A DNA stretch of 64,000 bases from an uncultured Acidovorax sp. (GTDB lineage Bacteria; Pseudomonadota; Gammaproteobacteria; Burkholderiales; Burkholderiaceae_C): the NCBI GenBank assembly GCA_913774625.1, contig CAJYHL010000039.1, positions 1-64,000 on the forward strand, read 5' to 3'. A model generated the notes under the pieces. That model worked only from the letters and a program-made list of their open reading frames with translations, searched no databases and was not told the DNA's origin. Shown here piece by piece: positions 30,354-39,046 of the stretch. Made by a program: the position numbers and the translations under genes. The stretch's first letter is position 1. Each line of letters starts with the position of its first letter.

Positions 30354-30780
30354 GGGGCGCTCACAGATTTCAGAGAAGAATCGATACTGGAAATTGCAAA
30401 ATATCGGAACGGCGCTGCGGCACTGACGGGGTGCATCGGCTTGGTGCGGATGGTGGACAGAGAAGATACGAGTCCCGACTACGGTTAGCGTACTTCGACA
30501 AGTTAGCGCGCAGGTGACAGCCGAACGCCGCCAGGCAGGTATCGGCACAGCTACGCTACATCAGGATTGGCGCGGCGCCCTGCTTGCTGAATCGGGGCAT
30601 TGAACCCCAACAGCTTTTCCATCAGAGGGAAGGCATCACCGGGCATTAGCGCTTCGTGCTCGAGCTCTATCTAGGCATTGCGGGTGACGCGAGAAGATGC
30701 GGCACGATGGACAAAGGGGCTCTCAGCAGGGCCTACAACGGGCTTGGCTCTGAATACAGGGCCGCGGGCTTTTACGTATA
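30354..30780. other. Gene-poor spacer, accessory region
   Basis: No convincing gene is present. Short open frames in 30354-30548 are extensions of the preceding gene. The composition is patchy, and I see no clean repeats or transposase fragments. It may be a scar of old insertions. Confidence 0.4.
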
Positions 30781-30858
30781 GGCGGCCCTTCCGGGCCTTC
30801 AGCTTCGTTGCGCGCTATGAACTTTCGCCAGAGCACCGCCGAGGCCGCCGGCAATGAA

Positions 30859-30883
30859 AAAGGAGCGCATTGCGCGCTCCTTT
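30859..30883 (-). terminator. Terminator, probably of metK
   Basis: A perfect 10-bp stem (AAAGGAGCGC at 30859-30868 with 30874-30883) closes on ATTGC. It is preceded by AAAA on the plus strand, which becomes a U-run for minus-strand transcripts leaving metK. Read the other way it also ends in TTT. Confidence 0.85.
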
Positions 30884-30922
30884 GCATGTTTGCTGAATCG
30901 CAAACTTTTAGCTGCCGGTCAT

Positions 30923-30992
30923 TGCGCCGTAAGGCCGCCAAACCTGCTGGCGCAGGTTTCCGGGCTTACAGGCCGGCCGCTGCGCGCAGCGC
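30923..30992 (-). repeat. Duplicate of the metK 3' end (unit B copy)
   Basis: These 70 bases match 31052-31121 at 66 positions. The second copy covers the last eight codons and stop of metK plus 43 bases beyond. This copy would encode the same [12 protein letters not shown] but is detached from the gene. Both copies contain an AACCTGC/GCAGGTT hairpin with a TGGC loop. Confidence 0.9.
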
Positions 30993-31094
30993 TTGGGCTT
31001 GTGGCTCCGGCGCGGCCCTTCGGGCCTTCACATCGCTGCGCGATATGAGCCTGCGCCGCAAGGCCGCCGAACCTGCTGGCGCAGGTTTCCGGGC

Positions 31095-32276
31095 TTACAG
31101 CCCGGCCGCTGCACGCAGCGCGGCGGCCTTGTCCGTCTTTTCCCAGGTGAACTCGGGTTCTTCGCGGCCGAAGTGGCCGTAGGCGGCGGTCTTTTCGTAG
31201 ATGGGGCGCAGCAGGTCCAGCATCTGGATGATGCCCTTGGGGCGCAGGTCGAAGTGTTCCTGCACCAGTGCGGCAATTTTCTCGTCGGGGATCACGCCCG
31301 TGCCTTCGGTGTAGACCGTGACGTTGATCGGGCGGGCCACGCCGATGGCGTAGCTCACCTGGATCTGGCACTGGCGCGCCAGGCCCGCGGCCACGATGTT
31401 CTTGGCCACGTAGCGTGCAGCGTAGGCGGCCGAGCGGTCCACCTTCGTCGGGTCCTTGCCGCTGAAGGCGCCGCCGCCGTGCGGGCAGGCGCCGCCGTAG
31501 GTGTCCACGATGATCTTGCGGCCCGTGAGGCCGCAGTCGCCCTGCGGGCCGCCGATGACGAAGCGGCCCGTGGGGTTGATCAGGTATTTCGTGTCCTGCA
31601 GCCATTCTTTGGGCAGCACGGGCTTGATGATCTCCTCGATCACCGCTTCGATGAAGCTGGCCTTCATCTTGGTGGCGGTCTCGGACTGGTCGGGGTGGTG
31701 CTGGGTGGAGAGCACCACGGTGTCGATGCTGTGGGGCTTGCCGTCCACGTAGCGCATCGTGACCTGGCTCTTGGCGTCGGGGCGCAGGAAGGGCAGGCGG
31801 CCGTCCTTGCGCAGCTGGGCCTGGCGCTCGACCAGGCGGTGCGCGTAGTAGATGGGCGCGGGCATCAGCTCGGGCGTCTCGTCGCAGGCGTAGCCGAACA
31901 TCAGGCCCTGGTCGCCGGCGCCGGTGTTCAGGTGGTCGTCGCTGGCCTGGTCCACGCCCTGGGCGATGTCGTTGCTTTGCTTGTCGTAGGCCACCAGCAC
32001 CGCGCAGCCCTTGTAATCGATGCCGTAGTCGGTGTTGTCGTAGCCGATGCGCTTGATGGTGTCGCGCGCCACCTGGATGTAATCGACGTGCGCGTTGGTG
32101 GTGATCTCGCCGGCCAGCACGACCAGACCGGTGTTGGTCAGCGTTTCGGCTGCCACGCGGCTCAAGGGGTCCTGCGTGAAGATCGCGTCGAGGATGGCGT
32201 CCGAGATCTGGTCGGCCACCTTGTCGGGATGGCCTTCAGAGACGGACTCGGACGTGAAAAGGAAATCGTTCGCCAT
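31095..32276 (-). CDS. metK: S-adenosylmethionine synthetase
   Basis: The 393-residue enzyme makes S-adenosylmethionine from methionine and ATP in the cytosol. Motifs include [21 protein letters not shown] (ATP/Met site), [12 protein letters not shown] (MAT signature 1), [19 protein letters not shown] (signature 2) and [15 protein letters not shown] precedes the ATG at 32276. It diverges from the lipid A acyltransferase pair. Its 3' end is duplicated downstream. Confidence 0.98.
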   Translation of the reverse strand: MANDFLFTSESVSEGHPDKVADQISDAILDAIFTQDPLSRVAAETLTNTGLVVLAGEITTNAHVDYIQVARDTIKRIGYDNTDYGIDYKGCAVLVAYDKQSNDIAQGVDQASDDHLNTGAGDQGLMFGYACDETPELMPAPIYYAHRLVERQAQLRKDGRLPFLRPDAKSQVTMRYVDGKPHSIDTVVLSTQHHPDQSETATKMKASFIEAVIEEIIKPVLPKEWLQDTKYLINPTGRFVIGGPQGDCGLTGRKIIVDTYGGACPHGGGAFSGKDPTKVDRSAAYAARYVAKNIVAAGLARQCQIQVSYAIGVARPINVTVYTEGTGVIPDEKIAALVQEHFDLRPKGIIQMLDLLRPIYEKTAAYGHFGREEPEFTWEKTDKAAALRAAAGL

Positions 32277-32409
32277 TTGAATAAACTCCGGTACTTGCAG
32301 CTTTTTTGGGCGTTGGCCCTCGGCTCGGAAGCTTTGGCGAACGCTTTAGCAGAATTTTTTTACGTCGCCCTGCAAGTTGCTCATTTAAGTCAGCGACCGG
32401 GCCATTCTA
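32277..32409. promoter_or_regulatory. metK / lpxL divergent promoter and leader region
   Basis: This 133-base spacer is AT-richer, with T7 and T6 runs. It contains several small stems, such as GGGC-GTTG-GCCC and GTCGC/GCGAC. On the minus strand, TTGCAG (32375-32370) could be a -35 element for metK. A 12-codon frame (MSNLQGDVKKFC, 32384-32346) also lies in this leader; whether it is translated is unknown. I cannot match the leader to a known SAM-responsive riboswitch. Confidence 0.4.
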
Positions 32410-33294
32410 GTGCCATCCTTGTTTCGTTCCCTCTTTCATGGTCTCGCGGCCTTGCCGCTGCGCTGTTCGCACGCGCTGGGCGCCGCCGTGGGCTGGGCGG
32501 TTTTCGCCTGCTCGCCGGCCTACCGGCGCCGCTTCATCGACAACGCCCGCGATGCCGGCTATGCCTTGCGCGACGTGGCCGCGGCCGTGGGCCATGCGGG
32601 CCGCATGGTGGCCGAGATGCCGCGCCTGTGGCTGCAGGTCGGCCTGCCGCCCGTGCGCATGGTGAATGCCGAATGCGTAGAGCGGGCCTGGACGCGTGGT
32701 CGCGGCATCCTCTTCCTGACTCCGCACCTGGGCTGCTTCGAGCTGTCGGTGCAGGCCGCCGCCGAGCGCTGGGGAGCGCAGCACGGCCCCATCACCATCC
32801 TCTACCGTCCTGCGCGCCAGCCCTGGCTGGCCGAGATCATGCGGACCGCGCGCAACCGCCCCGGCATCAGTGCGGTGCCCACCACGCTGCAGGGCGTGCG
32901 CCAGATGATCAAGGCGCTGCGCCGCGGCGAGGCCGTGGGCCTGCTGCCCGACCAGGTGCCGCCCCAGGGGCAGGGCGTCTGGTCGCCTTTCTTCGGCCGC
33001 GAGGCCTACACCATGACCCTGGCCGCGCGGCTGGCGCAGCAGACCGGCGCCGCCGTGGTGCTGGCGCGCTGCGAGCGCCTGCCGCGCGGCCAGGGCTACG
33101 TTCTGCATCTGGAGGATCTGCCCGTGACCCTGGCCCCCGAACTCGACGCTGCCGTGCTGCAGATCAACCAGGCGATGGAACGGGTCATACGCCAGTGCCC
33201 GCAGCAGTACCTGTGGGGCTATGCGCGCTACAAGCATCCGCGCGGCATGGCGGTGGCTGCGGACACGCACGAGCCGGCGGAGGCCGGCCGATGA
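32410..33294 (+). CDS. lpxL: Lipid A biosynthesis acyltransferase, LpxL/HtrB family
   Basis: This 294-residue inner-membrane enzyme adds a secondary acyl chain to lipid A. The catalytic motif is HLGCFE (H-x4-E variant), preceded by GRGILFLTPHLG, with YRPARQPWLAEIM and LLPDQVPPQGQGVWSPFFG typical of the family. The start is GTG at 32410. The stop overlaps the next acyltransferase start, so the pair is coupled. Acyl specificity cannot be read from sequence. Confidence 0.9.
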   Translation: MPSLFRSLFHGLAALPLRCSHALGAAVGWAVFACSPAYRRRFIDNARDAGYALRDVAAAVGHAGRMVAEMPRLWLQVGLPPVRMVNAECVERAWTRGRGILFLTPHLGCFELSVQAAAERWGAQHGPITILYRPARQPWLAEIMRTARNRPGISAVPTTLQGVRQMIKALRRGEAVGLLPDQVPPQGQGVWSPFFGREAYTMTLAARLAQQTGAAVVLARCERLPRGQGYVLHLEDLPVTLAPELDAAVLQINQAMERVIRQCPQQYLWGYARYKHPRGMAVAADTHEPAEAGR

Positions 33295-34160
33295 TGGCGC
33301 GTGCCGCCATTGGGCTGCTGGGCCTGCTGGGCCGCCTGCCGCTGCCCGCGCTGCGCGCGCTGGGCGCCTGGCTGGGGCGGGCGCTGTTCGTGCTGGCCGT
33401 GCCGCGCCGCCGGGTGGCGCTGCGCAACCTGGAGCTGTGCTTTCCCGACGTGCCCGCCGCGCAGCGCCGCGCCTGGGCACGCCAGTCGTTCGAGGTGTTC
33501 TGCCAGACCTTCCTGGACCGGGGCTGGCTCTGGGCCGGCTCCGAGGCACTGGTGCGCAGCCGCGTGAAGCTGACGGGCGCGCTGCACGAGCTGGACGGCG
33601 ACACGCCCACCATCGTCTTCGCGCCGCATTTCTACAGCATGGACGCGGGCGGGCTGGCGCTGCCTTTGAACACGCAGCGCGAGTTCACCTCCATCTTCGC
33701 CACGCACCCGGACCCGGTGCAGGACGCCTGGTTCATGGCCGGCCGCCAGCGCTTCGGCAAGGTGCGCATGCTCAACCGCGCCGACGGGGTCAAGCCCATC
33801 ATCTCGTGCCTGCGCAAGGGCGGGCTGCTCTACCTGCTGCCCGACATGGACTACGGCCCGACCGATTCGGTCTTCGTGCCGTTCTTCGCCATGCCGCAGG
33901 TGGCGACCATTCCCTCGCTCTCGCGCTTCGCGCGTCTGGGCCGCGCCAAGGTGGTGGCCCTCTACAGCCGCATGACGCCCGAGGGCTACGTGGCCGAGCT
34001 CACGCCGGCATGGGAGAACTTCCCCACCGACGACGCAGTGGCCGACACGGCCCGCATGAACCGTGAACTGGAAGCGGCCATCATGACCATGCCCAGCCAG
34101 TACTACTGGGTGCATCGCCGCTTCAAGACGCGGCCCGAAGGCGAGCCCTCGGTGTACTGA
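33291..34160 (+). CDS. Second lipid A biosynthesis acyltransferase, LpxL/LpxM family
   Basis: This 289-residue paralogue of the preceding gene has H-x4-D in FAPHFYSMDAGG, a hydrophobic N-terminus (AAIGLLGLLGRLPLPALRALGAWLG), RRVALRNLELCFPD, and YLLPDMDYGPTDSVFVPFFA. It probably adds the other secondary acyl chain to lipid A. ATG at 33291 overlaps the previous stop; a second ATG follows immediately at 33294. An interspersed repeat remnant lies right after the stop. Confidence 0.9.
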   Translation: MMARAAIGLLGLLGRLPLPALRALGAWLGRALFVLAVPRRRVALRNLELCFPDVPAAQRRAWARQSFEVFCQTFLDRGWLWAGSEALVRSRVKLTGALHELDGDTPTIVFAPHFYSMDAGGLALPLNTQREFTSIFATHPDPVQDAWFMAGRQRFGKVRMLNRADGVKPIISCLRKGGLLYLLPDMDYGPTDSVFVPFFAMPQVATIPSLSRFARLGRAKVVALYSRMTPEGYVAELTPAWENFPTDDAVADTARMNRELEAAIMTMPSQYYWVHRRFKTRPEGEPSVY

Positions 34161-34222
34161 TCGGGTGCAAATGCCTTGTAGCGCTCGATATGCCGGCGCA
34201 TGCAGCTATGGATTCGATAGCG
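34161..34222. repeat. Interspersed repeat remnant after the acyltransferase pair
   Basis: CTTGTAGCGCTCGATATGC and GCATGCAGCTATGGATTCG resemble the inverse orientation of the repeat at 25541. It fills the gap between converging genes. Confidence 0.5.
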
Positions 34223-34261
34223 ATCGGCTGGCCCGCGCCGGCGCATCACCGTGCCAGCGCT

Positions 34262-35173
34262 TCAGCGTGACAGCAGGTCGGCCAGCGCGGCGGTCACCGC
34301 CTCGGGCTGCTCATGCACCACCCAGTGCGATGCGCCCGGCAGCCGCTGCACGCGCAGCCCGGGCACCCAGTCTTCCAGGCCGTCCAGCAGGCCGGGCAGC
34401 AGGGCCGGGTCGTCCATGCCCCAGAGCACCTGGGTGGGCACCTTCACGCCCAGCATTTCGGGCGGCAGCTGCACGGCGGCGGCGCCCGGGTCGCCGGCAT
34501 GCGGCGGGCGCAGCGGGCTGGCGCGGTAGTAGTTGCAGGGGCCGGTCAGGCCTTGCCGCCACTGGTCGCGGTAGCGCTCGCGCAGCGCGGGCGTGAGCCA
34601 GCCGGGCGCGCTGCCATCCGGCTTGGCGAAGAAGCCGAACAGGCGTCTGAAGTCGTTCTCGGCCAGCAGTGCTTCGGCGTCGGGCCGGCAGAGAAAGTGC
34701 ATGTATTCGCTGGCCGCCTGCTGCGCGGGGTTCTGCTGCAGCTCGCGCACGAAGGCGCCGGGGTGGGGCGAGTTCACGATCAGCAGGCGTTCCAGCAGCT
34801 CGGGCCGCTGGTTGGCCACGTTCCAGGCCACGGCGCCGCCCCAGTCGTGGGCGACGAGCGCGGCCAGCGGCCGGCCCGCGCCGCATTCCGCCGCGATGAG
34901 CGCCGTCACGTCCTGCACCAGGTGGCGGGCGCGGTAGGCCTCGGGCTCGCCCGGGCTGGAGGAGGGCGCGAAGCCGCGCAGGCTGGGCGCCAGGCAGCGG
35001 AAGCCGCCGTGCGCGGGCTGCGAGAAATGCGCCAGCAGGCCGTCCCAGATGAAGGCGCCTTCGGGAAAGCCGTGCAAAAAGAGCAGCACCGGCCGGCCGG
35101 GCTCGCCGCTCGCGCGGCAGTGCAGGGTGATGCCGTGCGGCAGTGCGTGTTCCAGGGTCTCGATCGTCGTCAT
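34262..35173 (-). CDS. Alpha/beta hydrolase, epoxide hydrolase-like
   Basis: This 303-residue cytosolic hydrolase has the oxyanion-hole motif FLHGFPEG (about residues 32-39) and the nucleophile elbow VAHDWGGAVAW with Asp as nucleophile. It also has an acid in WGMDDPALLP and the catalytic His in GASHWVVHEQP. An Asp nucleophile points to the epoxide hydrolase / haloalkane dehalogenase group rather than an esterase. Substrate unknown. It is followed by engB on the other side of a repeat remnant. Confidence 0.8.
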   Translation of the reverse strand: MTTIETLEHALPHGITLHCRASGEPGRPVLLFLHGFPEGAFIWDGLLAHFSQPAHGGFRCLAPSLRGFAPSSSPGEPEAYRARHLVQDVTALIAAECGAGRPLAALVAHDWGGAVAWNVANQRPELLERLLIVNSPHPGAFVRELQQNPAQQAASEYMHFLCRPDAEALLAENDFRRLFGFFAKPDGSAPGWLTPALRERYRDQWRQGLTGPCNYYRASPLRPPHAGDPGAAAVQLPPEMLGVKVPTQVLWGMDDPALLPGLLDGLEDWVPGLRVQRLPGASHWVVHEQPEAVTAALADLLSR

Positions 35174-35176
35174 GCT

Positions 35177-35225
35177 GCGCTACGCTTTCAATAGCTTGCA
35201 GCGCAGGACGGCCGAGCGCTGCAGG
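35177..35225. repeat. Interspersed repeat remnant between hydrolase and engB
   Basis: GCTACGCTTTCAATAGCTTG and CAGCGCAGG resemble the repeat at 25541 in the same orientation. It fills the gap before the engB stop. Confidence 0.5.
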
Positions 35226-35996
35226 TCAGTGGGATTCGTCAGGAGAGGCCGCGGGCTCGCCGGCTTGCGTGGCATCTGAGCCGTCTGCGGGAGCGTCATC
35301 GGACACGGCACCGGCGGCGCCTTCGCCCACGGGATGCGACCACTGCCAGAGCAGCTGGGCCACCTCGTCCACGCCCTGCTTCTTCAGGGCCGAGAACATC
35401 TTCACCTCGCCCCCGCCGGCCTGCAGTCGCGTGATGGACAGCACCTTGGCCTGTTCGGCGCGGGTCAGCTTGTCGGCCTTGGTCAGCAGCACCAGGAATT
35501 TCAGGCCTTCTTCCACGCGCGGGCGCACGGCCTCCAGCAGGGCCTCGTCCAGCTCGGTCAGGCCCAGGCGCGGGTCGCACAGCAGCACGATGGCGGTCAG
35601 GCCCCGGCGCGAGCGCAGGTAGTTCACCATCACCTGCTGCCAGCGCTGCTTGTCGCTGCGCGACACGGCGGCATAGCCGTAGCCGGGCAGATCGGCCAGC
35701 ACCGCATCGGTCACGCCCTGCTTGCCTAAAGCGAACAGGTTGATGTGCTGCGTGCGGCCGGGCTTCTTGGAGGCGAAGGCCAGCTGCTTTTGCTGCGTGA
35801 GGGTGTTGATGCAGGTGGACTTGCCGGCGTTGGAGCGGCCGACGAAGGCGATCTCCGGCACGGTGATGTCGGGCAGGTGGTGCAGCTGCGCGGCGGTGGT
35901 GAGGAAACGGGCCGTGTGCATCCAGCCCATGGCGACCTTGGCGTCGGGTGCGGGCGGTAGATTGCCAGCAACTGGCGCATGTGATGTAGTCGTCAT
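35226..35996 (-). CDS. engB: Ribosome biogenesis GTPase EngB (YihA/YsxC)
   Basis: The 256-residue GTPase aids assembly of the large ribosomal subunit. GTP motifs are G1 GRSNAGKSTCIN, G2 KKPGRTQHIN, G3 DLPGYGYAAVS, G4 TKAD and G5 FSALKKQG. It has an acidic, Ala-rich C-terminal tail of about 40 residues beyond the usual end, probably disordered. The ATG at 35996 precedes MTTTSHAPV. It diverges from the cytochrome c4 gene. Confidence 0.95.
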   Translation of the reverse strand: MTTTSHAPVAGNLPPAPDAKVAMGWMHTARFLTTAAQLHHLPDITVPEIAFVGRSNAGKSTCINTLTQQKQLAFASKKPGRTQHINLFALGKQGVTDAVLADLPGYGYAAVSRSDKQRWQQVMVNYLRSRRGLTAIVLLCDPRLGLTELDEALLEAVRPRVEEGLKFLVLLTKADKLTRAEQAKVLSITRLQAGGGEVKMFSALKKQGVDEVAQLLWQWSHPVGEGAAGAVSDDAPADGSDATQAGEPAASPDESH

Positions 35997-36088
35997 AAAT
36001 CGGGGTTTGAAGGGATACGGCGCAAAGGGGGGCGATTGTAGAATCGAGCGGTTTCGCGCCCCAATACCACAAACAAGAAACCCTCGAT

Positions 36089-36733
36089 ATGAAGTTGCTT
36101 GCCCCCCTGCTGATGGCTGCCGCGATGGCAGTTTCCGCCGCTTCGGCCCAGGCTGCGGGCGAGGCGCCGGCGCCCAAGTCTGCCCAGCCCGCCAAGCCCG
36201 ATCTGGTCAAGGGCGAAGCCAGCTATACGGCGGTCTGCGCGGCCTGCCACGGGGCCGACGGCAACTCCACCATCGCGGCCAACCCCAAGCTGGCGCAGCA
36301 GCATCCCGAATACCTCGTCAAGCAGCTGCAGGAATTCAAGTCCGGCAAGCGCGCCAACCCGGTCATGCAGGGCATGGCCGCCATGCTGTCCGATGACGAC
36401 ATGCGCAACGTGGCCGCCTGGCTGGCCAGCAAGCCCGCCAAGCCCGGCTTCGCCAAGGACAAGGACCTGGTGGCCCTGGGCGAGCGCATCTACCGCGGCG
36501 GCATCGCCGACCGCAGCATCGCTGCCTGCGCAGGCTGCCACAGCCCCAACGGCGCCGGCATCCCGGCCCAGTATCCGCGCCTGTCGGGTCAGAACGCCGA
36601 ATACACCGTCCAGCAGCTGACCAGCTTCCGCGACGGCAAGCGCGGCAACAGCCTGCCCATGGCCCAGGTCGCGGCCAAGATGAACGACCGCGAAATCAAG
36701 GCCGTGGCCGACTACATCGCCGGCCTGCGTTGA
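36089..36733 (+). CDS. Cytochrome c4, dihaem periplasmic
   Basis: This 214-residue electron-transfer protein has a signal peptide (MKLLAPLLMAAAMAVSAASAQA) and two CXXCH haem sites (CAACHG and CAGCHS), each with a distal Met region (NPVMQGMAAML and NSLPMAQVAAKM). The tandem c-type domains are the hallmark of cytochrome c4. It probably carries electrons to terminal oxidases. It lies next to the CcsBA maturation genes, with a terminator between. Confidence 0.95.
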   Translation: MKLLAPLLMAAAMAVSAASAQAAGEAPAPKSAQPAKPDLVKGEASYTAVCAACHGADGNSTIAANPKLAQQHPEYLVKQLQEFKSGKRANPVMQGMAAMLSDDDMRNVAAWLASKPAKPGFAKDKDLVALGERIYRGGIADRSIAACAGCHSPNGAGIPAQYPRLSGQNAEYTVQQLTSFRDGKRGNSLPMAQVAAKMNDREIKAVADYIAGLR

Positions 36734-36803
36734 TGGGCGTCAAGCTTCAGGGTTTATCGCGCTGCCGGCGGGGAACCTCCCGACCATAATCGCCACCCAA
36801 GAC

Positions 36804-36842
36804 GGGCGGGCACATCTGACCGGATGGCCCGCCCTTTTCTTT
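36804..36842 (+). terminator. Terminator after cytochrome c4 gene
   Basis: GGGCGGGC (36804-36811) pairs with GCCCGCCC (36827-36834) across a 15-base loop and is followed by TTTTCTTT. It overlaps a possible upstream ATG (36824) of the next gene, arguing for the later start. Confidence 0.85.
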
Positions 36843-36895
36843 GGGGTTCAGCCTTCGCGGCAGCCTCCCTCGCCTTCGTCGCTTCGCCCCGCCCC

Positions 36896-39046
36896 ATGTC
36901 CGAAACCACCCACGGCATCCGCCTTCACTCCCGCTCGCAGGCGCTGCGCGCGGCGACCGAGCTGCTGTCGTCGATGCGCTTCGCCATCGCCCTGCTGACG
37001 GTGATCTGCATCGCCTCGGTCATCGGCACGGTGATGAAGCAGCACGAGCCGGCCGCCAACTACGTCAACCAGTTCGGGCCGTTCTGGGCCGAGCTGTTCC
37101 TGGCGCTCAAGCTCAACGCCGTCTACAGCGCCTGGTGGTTCCTGCTGATCCTGGCCTTCCTGGTGGCGAGCACCTCGCTGTGCATCGCCCGCAATGCGCC
37201 GCGCTACCTGGCCGACCTGCGCACGCACAAGGAGGACATCCGCGAGCAGAGCCTGAAGGCCTTCGGGCACCGCGCGGAGGGCGACCTGCCCGAGCCGCCC
37301 GAGGCCGCCGCCCGGCGCCTGGGCGCGCTGCTGGCGTCCGGCGGCTGGAAGGTCAAGCTGCAGCAGCGCGGCGAGCGCGGCTGGATGCTGGCGGCCAAGG
37401 CCGGCGCCGCCAACAAGATCGGCTACATCGCCGCGCACAGCGCCATCGTGCTGATCTGCCTGGGCGGCCTGCTGGACGGCGACCTGGTCGTGCGCGCCCA
37501 GATGTGGCTGGGCGGCAAGACGCCCTACACGGGCGGCGGGCTGATCTCCGAAGTAAAGCCCGAGCACCGGCTGTCCGAGCGCAACCCCACCTTCCGCGGC
37601 AACCTGCTGGTGGCCGAGGGCACGCAGTCCAGCACGGCCATCCTGAGCCAGTCCGACGGCGTGCTGCTGCAGGAGCTGCCCTTTTCCATCGAGCTGAAGA
37701 AATTCATCGTCGATTACTACTCCACCGGCATGCCCAAGCTCTTCGCGAGCGACATCGTCATCCACGACAAGGCCACGGGCGAGGCCGTGCCCGCCCGGGT
37801 GGAGGTGAACCACCCGGCCAGCTACCGGGGCATCGAGATCTACCAGTCCAGCTTCGACGACGGCGGCTCCCAGGTCACGCTGCGCGCGCGTCCGCTGGTG
37901 GCCGGTGTGCAGCCCTTCGAGGTGCAGGGCACCATCGGCGGCAGCACGCCGCTGGCCGCGGCCGCGCTTGGCGGGCAGCCGGCCACGCTGGAATACGCCT
38001 CGCTGCGCGTGCTCAACGTCGAGAACTTCAGCGGCGCCGCAGGCCCTGGGCCGGGCTCGGCGGTGGACGTGCGCCGCGTGGATCTGCGCGACTCCATCGA
38101 GGCCCGCCTGGGCGCGGGCAACAAGACCGTCACCCACCGCGACCTGCGCAATGTCGGCCCCAGCATCACCTACAAGCTGCGCGACGCGGCGGGCCAGGCG
38201 CGCGAATTCCAGAACTTCATGCTGCCGGTGGACACGGGCGACGGCCAGCCGGTCTATCTGCTGGGCGTGCGCGAGACGCCGGCCGAGCCCTTCCGCTACC
38301 TGCGCCTGCCGGCCGACGACCACGGCAGCATGGACGGCTTCCTGCGCATGCGCCTCGCGCTGGCCGATCCGGCGCTGCGCGAGCAGGCCGTCAAGCGCTA
38401 CGTGGCCATGGCGGTCGATGCATCGCGGACCGATCTGGCGCGGCAGCTGGAGGAGTCCGCCGGCCGCGCGCTGGCCCTGTTCGCGGGCGCGCTGCCCGAG
38501 CGGGACGGCCACGTCCGTCCCGGCGGCCTGCAGGCGATCTCCGACTTCATGGAAGCCAACGTGCCCGAGGCCGAGCGGGCCCGGGCCGGCGAGGTGCTGG
38601 TGCGCATCCTGAACGGCACGCTGTTCGAGCTGGCCCAACTGACCCGCGAGCGCGCCGGCCAGCCGCCGCTGCCGCAGGGCGAAAAGACCCAGGCCTTCAT
38701 GACCCAGGCCGTGCTGTCGCTGAGCGATGCGCAGATGTACCCGGCGCCGGTGGCCTTCGAGCTCAAGGACTTCCACCAGGTGCAGGCCAGCGTCTTCCAG
38801 GTGGCGCGCGCGCCGGGCAAGAATGTGGTCTATCTGGGCTGCGCGCTGCTGATCCTGGGCGTGTTCGCCATGCTCTACGTGCGCGAACGGCGCCTCTGGA
38901 TCTGGCTCGCGCCGCAGGGCGAAGGCGCGTCCCATGCCACCATGGCGCAGTCCACCAACCGCAGGACGCTGGACGGCGACCGCGAATTCGGCGAACTGGC
39001 GCGTAAGCTGATCGGCACGGAACCCCACGGAGGCACCACGACATGA
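36896..39046 (+). CDS. ccsB: Cytochrome c biogenesis protein CcsB/ResB
   Basis: This membrane subunit of the system II cytochrome c synthase binds CcsA and helps deliver haem to apocytochromes. It has membrane segments near the N-terminus (FAIALLTVICIASVIGTVM, WWFLLILAFLVAST), a large periplasmic domain and a last segment (VVYLGCALLILGVFAMLYV). The ATG at 36896 (MSETTHGIRLHSR; 716 residues) is preferred over 36824, which lies within the terminator. It overlaps the ccsA start by four bases. Confidence 0.93.
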   Translation: MSETTHGIRLHSRSQALRAATELLSSMRFAIALLTVICIASVIGTVMKQHEPAANYVNQFGPFWAELFLALKLNAVYSAWWFLLILAFLVASTSLCIARNAPRYLADLRTHKEDIREQSLKAFGHRAEGDLPEPPEAAARRLGALLASGGWKVKLQQRGERGWMLAAKAGAANKIGYIAAHSAIVLICLGGLLDGDLVVRAQMWLGGKTPYTGGGLISEVKPEHRLSERNPTFRGNLLVAEGTQSSTAILSQSDGVLLQELPFSIELKKFIVDYYSTGMPKLFASDIVIHDKATGEAVPARVEVNHPASYRGIEIYQSSFDDGGSQVTLRARPLVAGVQPFEVQGTIGGSTPLAAAALGGQPATLEYASLRVLNVENFSGAAGPGPGSAVDVRRVDLRDSIEARLGAGNKTVTHRDLRNVGPSITYKLRDAAGQAREFQNFMLPVDTGDGQPVYLLGVRETPAEPFRYLRLPADDHGSMDGFLRMRLALADPALREQAVKRYVAMAVDASRTDLARQLEESAGRALALFAGALPERDGHVRPGGLQAISDFMEANVPEAERARAGEVLVRILNGTLFELAQLTRERAGQPPLPQGEKTQAFMTQAVLSLSDAQMYPAPVAFELKDFHQVQASVFQVARAPGKNVVYLGCALLILGVFAMLYVRERRLWIWLAPQGEGASHATMAQSTNRRTLDGDREFGELARKLIGTEPHGGTTT

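Larger units (their letters stand above)
30781..31057. repeat. Degenerate direct repeats upstream of metK stop (unit A)
   Basis: Unit A occurs at 30781-30829 and 31009-31057, about 80% alike, each with a GGCCC...GGGCC hairpin and a CGTTGCGCGCTATGA/CGCTGCGCGATATGA block. Together with unit B it forms an A-B-A-B arrangement. Confidence 0.6.

Noticed and set aside
30781..31121. CRISPR-like array
   Set aside because: Only two copies each of two different units, with a coding copy in metK; no regular short repeats or spacers.
32277..32409. SAM or SAH riboswitch upstream of metK
   Set aside because: I could not match the leader to the conserved cores of the known SAM or SAH classes; left as an unclassified leader.
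30993..33290. Plus-strand open frame running into the second acyltransferase
   Set aside because: Only the part from 33291 is a recognisable protein; the rest is antisense to metK or a shadow of lpxL.
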